Assembly: GCA_016875645.1 (NCBI GenBank) | Contig: VGPE01000107.1 | Coordinates: 1 to 8,903, forward strand | DNA: 8,903 bases | DNA from: Chloroflexota bacterium | GTDB taxonomy: Bacteria; Chloroflexota; Limnocylindria; Limnocylindrales; CSP1-4 | Reading direction: 5' to 3' | Shown: in pieces, positions 6,009 to 8,903 of the stretch | Layout of the letters: each line of letters starts with the position of its first letter | How positions within the stretch are numbered: the first letter of the stretch is position 1 | Notes under the pieces: generated by a model | What the model was told of the DNA's origin: nothing | The model's input: the letters and a program-made list of their open reading frames with translations, nothing else | The model's database searches: none | Made by a program: the position numbers and the translations under genes

Positions 6009-6890
6009 TCAGCGCGCCGCGGTCGTCGGCTCCGAACTGCGCCCGAGCCAGGTCCAGGCGATCACCCCGAGCACCGCCGAGGCGAAGATCAGCGTCCCGA
6101 TCACGTTTACCTCCGGCGGCACGCCGATCCGCGACGCGCCGTAGACCCACAGCGGCAGCGTCACCGTGTGGCCGGATGTGAACAGCGTGATCACGAAGTC
6201 GTCCACCGACAGCGCGAACGCGAGCAGCGCCCCGGCCAGGATGCCGGGCAGGATGAGCGGCAGGGTGACCGTTCGGAACGTGGTCAGCTCGTCGGCGCCG
6301 AGATCCATCGCCGCCTCCTCGTACGCCCGGTCCAGGCCGCTGATGCGGGCGCGCATCGTGATCACCACGTACGAGATGTTGAACATGACGTGGGCGATGA
6401 CGATCGTCACCAGGTCCCGCCCAACGTCGAGCGACACGAACAGCGCCAGCAGCGAGGCGCCGAGCACGATCTCGGGCGTTGCGATCGGCAGGAAGATCAG
6501 CAGGTCCAGGGGGCCGCGGCCTCGGAACCGCGTGCGAACGAGGGCCAGGGCGAGCAGCGTGCCGATCGAGGTTGCGATGAGCGTCGAGATCACGGCCACC
6601 ACCACGCTGTTGACCAGTGCGTCGGTCAGCTCCCTGCGCGCGAAGGCGGTCGCGTAGTTGCCGAGCGTGAAGCCCTGCCAGGTGATGTTGAACCGCCCGC
6701 GCGGGTCGTTGAACCCGAAGGCGATCATCACGAAGATCGGCAGCAGCAGGTAGACCACCGCCAGCGCAGTGAAGGCCGGCAGCGCCCGGTGAGCCAGCCC
6801 GCGGCGGAGGCGGACGATCGGCGAGCGACGCGGACCCTCCACGGACGGGCCGCCGGCGCCCGCGGCGGCTCCGCGCGCGATGGTCGCCAT
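6009..6890 (-). CDS. potC: ABC transporter permease, PotC type
   Basis: This 293-residue inner-membrane protein is the second permease of a polyamine-type ABC importer. It has an N-terminal arm (1-38), a first helix (about 38-60), the periplasmic NITWQGFTLGNYATAF segment typical of PotC (68-83), and further helices at about 92-118, 127-152, 158-178, 215-236 and 262-283. The cytoplasmic EAA loop that docks on the ATPase is intact: EEAAMDLGADELTTFRTVTLP at 191-211, followed by LILPGILAG. The ATG at 6890 shares one base with the PotB-type stop (TGATG), so translation is likely coupled. No separate ribosome-binding site is obvious. It ends 8 bases from the stop of the convergent flavoprotein gene. 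Family membership is clear. The substrate could be spermidine/putrescine or another cationic amine. Confidence 0.92.
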   Translation of the reverse strand: MATIARGAAAGAGGPSVEGPRRSPIVRLRRGLAHRALPAFTALAVVYLLLPIFVMIAFGFNDPRGRFNITWQGFTLGNYATAFARRELTDALVNSVVVAVISTLIATSIGTLLALALVRTRFRGRGPLDLLIFLPIATPEIVLGASLLALFVSLDVGRDLVTIVIAHVMFNISYVVITMRARISGLDRAYEEAAMDLGADELTTFRTVTLPLILPGILAGALLAFALSVDDFVITLFTSGHTVTLPLWVYGASRIGVPPEVNVIGTLIFASAVLGVIAWTWLGRSSEPTTAAR

Positions 6891-7741
6891 CAGGCCGTCA
6901 ACTCGCGCCCGCCCAGCAGGCGCACGTAGGCGAACACCCCGAGCGAGATGGCCGCCATCAGGATGAAGCTCAGGGCGGACGCCTGCGGGTAGTCGTTGTT
7001 GGTCAGATAGAGGCGCTGGATGACGTTGCCGACCATGGTCGTGTCCCGGCTGCCCAGGAACTCCGCGTTCACGAAGTCGCCGACGGCGGGGATGAACGTG
7101 AGCAGCGAAGCCGCGAACAGGCCCGGCAGCGAGAGCGGCAGGGTGATTCGCCGGAACGCCTCCAGGCGGCTGGCATAGAGGTCGGTGGCCGCCTCGATCA
7201 GCCGCGGGTCGATCCGCTCCAGCGTCACGTAGAGCGGCAGCACCACGAACGGCAGGAAGTTGTAGACGAGGCCGCTGATCACGGCCAGCGGCGTCGCGAT
7301 CAACTGGAAGCCCGGCTCCAGCAGGCCCGCGTCCTTGAGGGTGCCGAGCACGATGCCATTGTCGGACAGCAGGAACTTCCAGCTGATGGTGCGGATGACG
7401 AAGCTGGTGAAGAACGGCAGCACGATCAGCAGCAGCAGGACGTTCTTGTGGCGCCCGCCCCGGAACGCGATCGTGTAGGCGATCGGGTAGCCGATGAGGA
7501 TCGCCACGACGGTGGCAACCAGTCCGTACTGGACCGATCGGGCGAACTGCGTGCTCCAGTCGGCGAGCGCCTGTGGGTACACACCCACGTTGAAGGTCAT
7601 CGTGAAACCCTGGGCGAGGTCGCCTTCCTGGAGCGACACCGACAGCATCGCCAGCATGGGCAGCACGAAGAAGGCAGCCAGCCACAGCACCCCCGGTGCG
7701 ATGAGGGCGTACGGCGCGAGCCCGCGGAGACGGCGGCTCAC
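6890..7741 (-). CDS. potB: ABC transporter permease, PotB type
   Basis: This 283-residue permease is the partner of the PotC-type protein. LAPYALIAPGVLWLAAFFVLP (residues 8-28) forms the first helix, and GLVATVVAILIGYPIAYTIA (73-92), NVLLLLIVLPFFTSFVIRTISW (100-121) and NGIVLGTL (128-135) match the conserved PotB core. The EAA loop is at 181-206 (LIEAATDLYASRLEAFRRITLP then LSLPG); the usual glycine of EAAxDLGA is a tyrosine (Y189). LTFIPAVGDFVNAEFLG (214-230) is also typical of PotB. The GTG at 7741 is preferred: AGGA lies 8 bases upstream and the family N-terminus begins there. The reading frame is open much further upstream, but that part overlaps the binding-protein gene and looks unlike any permease. 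The gap from the binding-protein stop is 22 bases, so the genes form one operon. Confidence 0.92.
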   Translation of the reverse strand: MSRRLRGLAPYALIAPGVLWLAAFFVLPMLAMLSVSLQEGDLAQGFTMTFNVGVYPQALADWSTQFARSVQYGLVATVVAILIGYPIAYTIAFRGGRHKNVLLLLIVLPFFTSFVIRTISWKFLLSDNGIVLGTLKDAGLLEPGFQLIATPLAVISGLVYNFLPFVVLPLYVTLERIDPRLIEAATDLYASRLEAFRRITLPLSLPGLFAASLLTFIPAVGDFVNAEFLGSRDTTMVGNVIQRLYLTNNDYPQASALSFILMAAISLGVFAYVRLLGGRELTA

Positions 7742-7763
7742 GGGAGGCGTCCTGCGCGGCCGC

Positions 7764-8903
7764 TCAGCCCAGCAGCACCTTGTTGAACAGCTCGTTCCAG
7801 GCGCGCTCCTCGTCCAGCGAGAGATCGCGGTACGGGAACGTGTTGGCGAGCCGCTCAGGCGTCGGGTCGACGGCATCGGCCACGACGAGCAGGGCGTCGG
7901 CGGTTTCGGCGTCGCCGGCCGCCCGGGCATCCGCAGCATGGGCGCGGATCAGGTCCGGGACGCCCTTGACCGGGCTCAGGTAGCCGATCCACTCGCCGAT
8001 TTTGGCCGACACCTCGGGCTGGTAGAAATGGTTCATGAACAGGCGGGCATCGACCGGGTGTGCGGCGTTTTTGGGGATGCACATGTTGTCGAGGTAGTAC
8101 ATGCCGCCGTGCCTGGGCACGACGAACCGCAGGTCGGGGTTGTCGTACAGCGCAAGCTGGAACACGTCGCCGCCCCAGGCCATCGAGATCGCCAGGTTGC
8201 CGTTGACCAGCTCGTCGGTGTACTCGTTGCCGTAGAAGCCGCGGAACTGCCCGCGCTGCGCGGCCTCGAGCAGCTTGGCCTGCGCCCGGGCGGCGTCCTC
8301 GACCGTGGCCTTGGCCGGCACGATCCCGAGGCTGAGCAGCGCCAGGCACATCGTGTCGCGCATCTCGCTGAACATGCCGACCCGACCCTTGAAGGCCGGG
8401 TCGAGCAGGTCGTCGAAGCTGGTGATCTCGCGCCCGGTCAGGGCGATGTTGTAGCCGATGCCCACGATCCCGCCGACCCACGGGATGCTGTAGCGGTTAC
8501 CCGGGTCGAACCACTGATCGCGCACCGTGTCGACCGCGTTCGCAACGAAGTTGGGCATCTCGCGGGCGACGTCGATGGGTTCGAGATACCCGAGCGCCGC
8601 GAGCTTGGCGACCATCCAGTCGGTCACGATGATCAGGTCATAGGGCGTGGGCTTGCCCGCCGCGAGGTCGGGCCGGATCGTGCCGAAGAAGTCCTCGTTG
8701 TCGTAGATGACCTCGTAGTAGCCGACCGTGATGCCAGTCTCGGCCGTGAACTCCTCGAGCGAGGGGTGTTTGGACGCGTCCTCGTCGTCGGTGTCGATGT
8801 ACAGGGGCCAGTTGGCGATCTCCAGCGCGCCGGCCGGCGTGGGCGCCGGCGTCGGGGCGGGCGTGGCGGTGGGGGCGGCCGTCACGCCGGTGGTCGGCGC
8901 GCC
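7764..8903 (-). CDS. potD: PotD-like polyamine-type ABC substrate-binding protein, N-terminus cut by the window edge
   Basis: 379 residues are visible and the frame is open to the window edge. A GTG at 8885 falls inside the linker and is unlikely to be the true start. Residues 1-25 are an Ala/Pro/Thr-rich linker (TPAPTPAPTPAG), as commonly found after a lipobox cysteine. The signal peptide and cysteine would lie beyond 8903. The type 1/PotD-like periplasmic-binding fold then begins with ALEIANWPLYID (26-37). It continues through YDLIIVTDWMVAKLAALGYLEPID (88-111), YSIPWVGGIVGIGYN (138-152), SFDDLLDPAFKGRVGMFSEMRDTM (162-185), LVNGNLAISMAWGGD (232-246), YYLDNMCIPKNAAHP (269-283) and IGYLSPV (306-312), all in family order. 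W243 and D272 sit where PotD has ligand-contacting Trp and Asp, while the Trp two residues before that Asp is Tyr (Y270) here. It heads the D-B-C operon and would deliver substrate to the permeases. The ATPase is not in view. Confidence 0.92.
   Translation of the reverse strand, partial: GAPTTGVTAAPTATPAPTPAPTPAGALEIANWPLYIDTDDEDASKHPSLEEFTAETGITVGYYEVIYDNEDFFGTIRPDLAAGKPTPYDLIIVTDWMVAKLAALGYLEPIDVAREMPNFVANAVDTVRDQWFDPGNRYSIPWVGGIVGIGYNIALTGREITSFDDLLDPAFKGRVGMFSEMRDTMCLALLSLGIVPAKATVEDAARAQAKLLEAAQRGQFRGFYGNEYTDELVNGNLAISMAWGGDVFQLALYDNPDLRFVVPRHGGMYYLDNMCIPKNAAHPVDARLFMNHFYQPEVSAKIGEWIGYLSPVKGVPDLIRAHAADARAAGDAETADALLVVADAVDPTPERLANTFPYRDLSLDEERAWNELFNKVLLG

Noticed and set aside
3952..6150. 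Long open frame on the minus strand (about 732 residues) opposite the flavoprotein
   Set aside because: It is antisense to a complete, motif-rich enzyme. Its product is low-complexity and Arg/Ala-rich, and it crosses the convergent stops into the PotC-type gene in another frame.
6891..7685. Upstream extension of the PotC-type reading frame into the PotB-type gene
   Set aside because: The frame stays open, but the encoded residues are not permease-like. The TGATG junction and family N-terminus fix the start at 6890.
7742..7939. Upstream extension of the PotB-type reading frame into the binding-protein gene
   Set aside because: The added 66 residues are Ser/Arg/Pro-rich shadow sequence overlapping the end of the PotD-like gene. 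The GTG at 7741 begins the conserved N-terminus.
1..8903. CRISPR array, tRNA, rRNA, riboswitch or phage genes
   Set aside because: I saw no spaced direct repeats, no cloverleaf-like sequence, no conserved rRNA segments and no structured leader of a known class ahead of the flavoprotein. The importer leader is outside the window.

Overview
The window is a GC-rich, gene-dense chromosomal stretch with overlapping genes, GTG starts and little intergenic DNA. The Thr/Ser/Pro/Ala-rich linkers in the two exported proteins, together with a VanZ-like protein and a D-B-C ordered polyamine-type ABC cassette, suit a high-GC Chloroflexota lineage (for example Limnocylindria-like environmental genomes). 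An actinobacterium cannot be excluded. There is no rRNA, tRNA or marker gene to settle this.

Left edge (1-223): the last codons of an IS3-family transposase and the right terminal inverted repeat of that element, followed by about 120 bases with short inverted repeats and no gene. Positions 224-1695, minus strand: a two-gene regulatory operon, an ECF sigma factor followed by a membrane-anchored putative anti-sigma factor, joined by a 4-base ATGA overlap. A short divergent intergenic region with a dyad (1696-1819) separates it from the plus-strand genes.

Positions 1820-6000, plus strand: a small VanZ-like membrane protein, a 12-helix MFS exporter of the EntS/MFS_3 type, and an 813-residue flavoprotein of the dimethylglycine/sarcosine dehydrogenase family (FAD domain fused to a GcvT-like folate domain). 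Positions 6009-8903, minus strand, convergent on the flavoprotein with only 8 bases between: a PotD-PotB-PotC type ABC importer cassette. Its binding-protein gene runs off the right edge, and no PotA ATPase is in view.

The most coherent functional unit is the importer plus the flavoprotein. The Pot-type system would bring in a cationic or N-methylated amine, and the flavoprotein could oxidatively demethylate such a compound and pass the one-carbon unit to tetrahydrofolate. This link is inferred from proximity, not shown. I see no clear case for a wholly undescribed system. The points most worth following are the IS junction, the non-zinc anti-sigma factor with its unrecognised exported domain, the hairpin in front of the MFS gene, and the substrate of the flavoprotein/importer pair.
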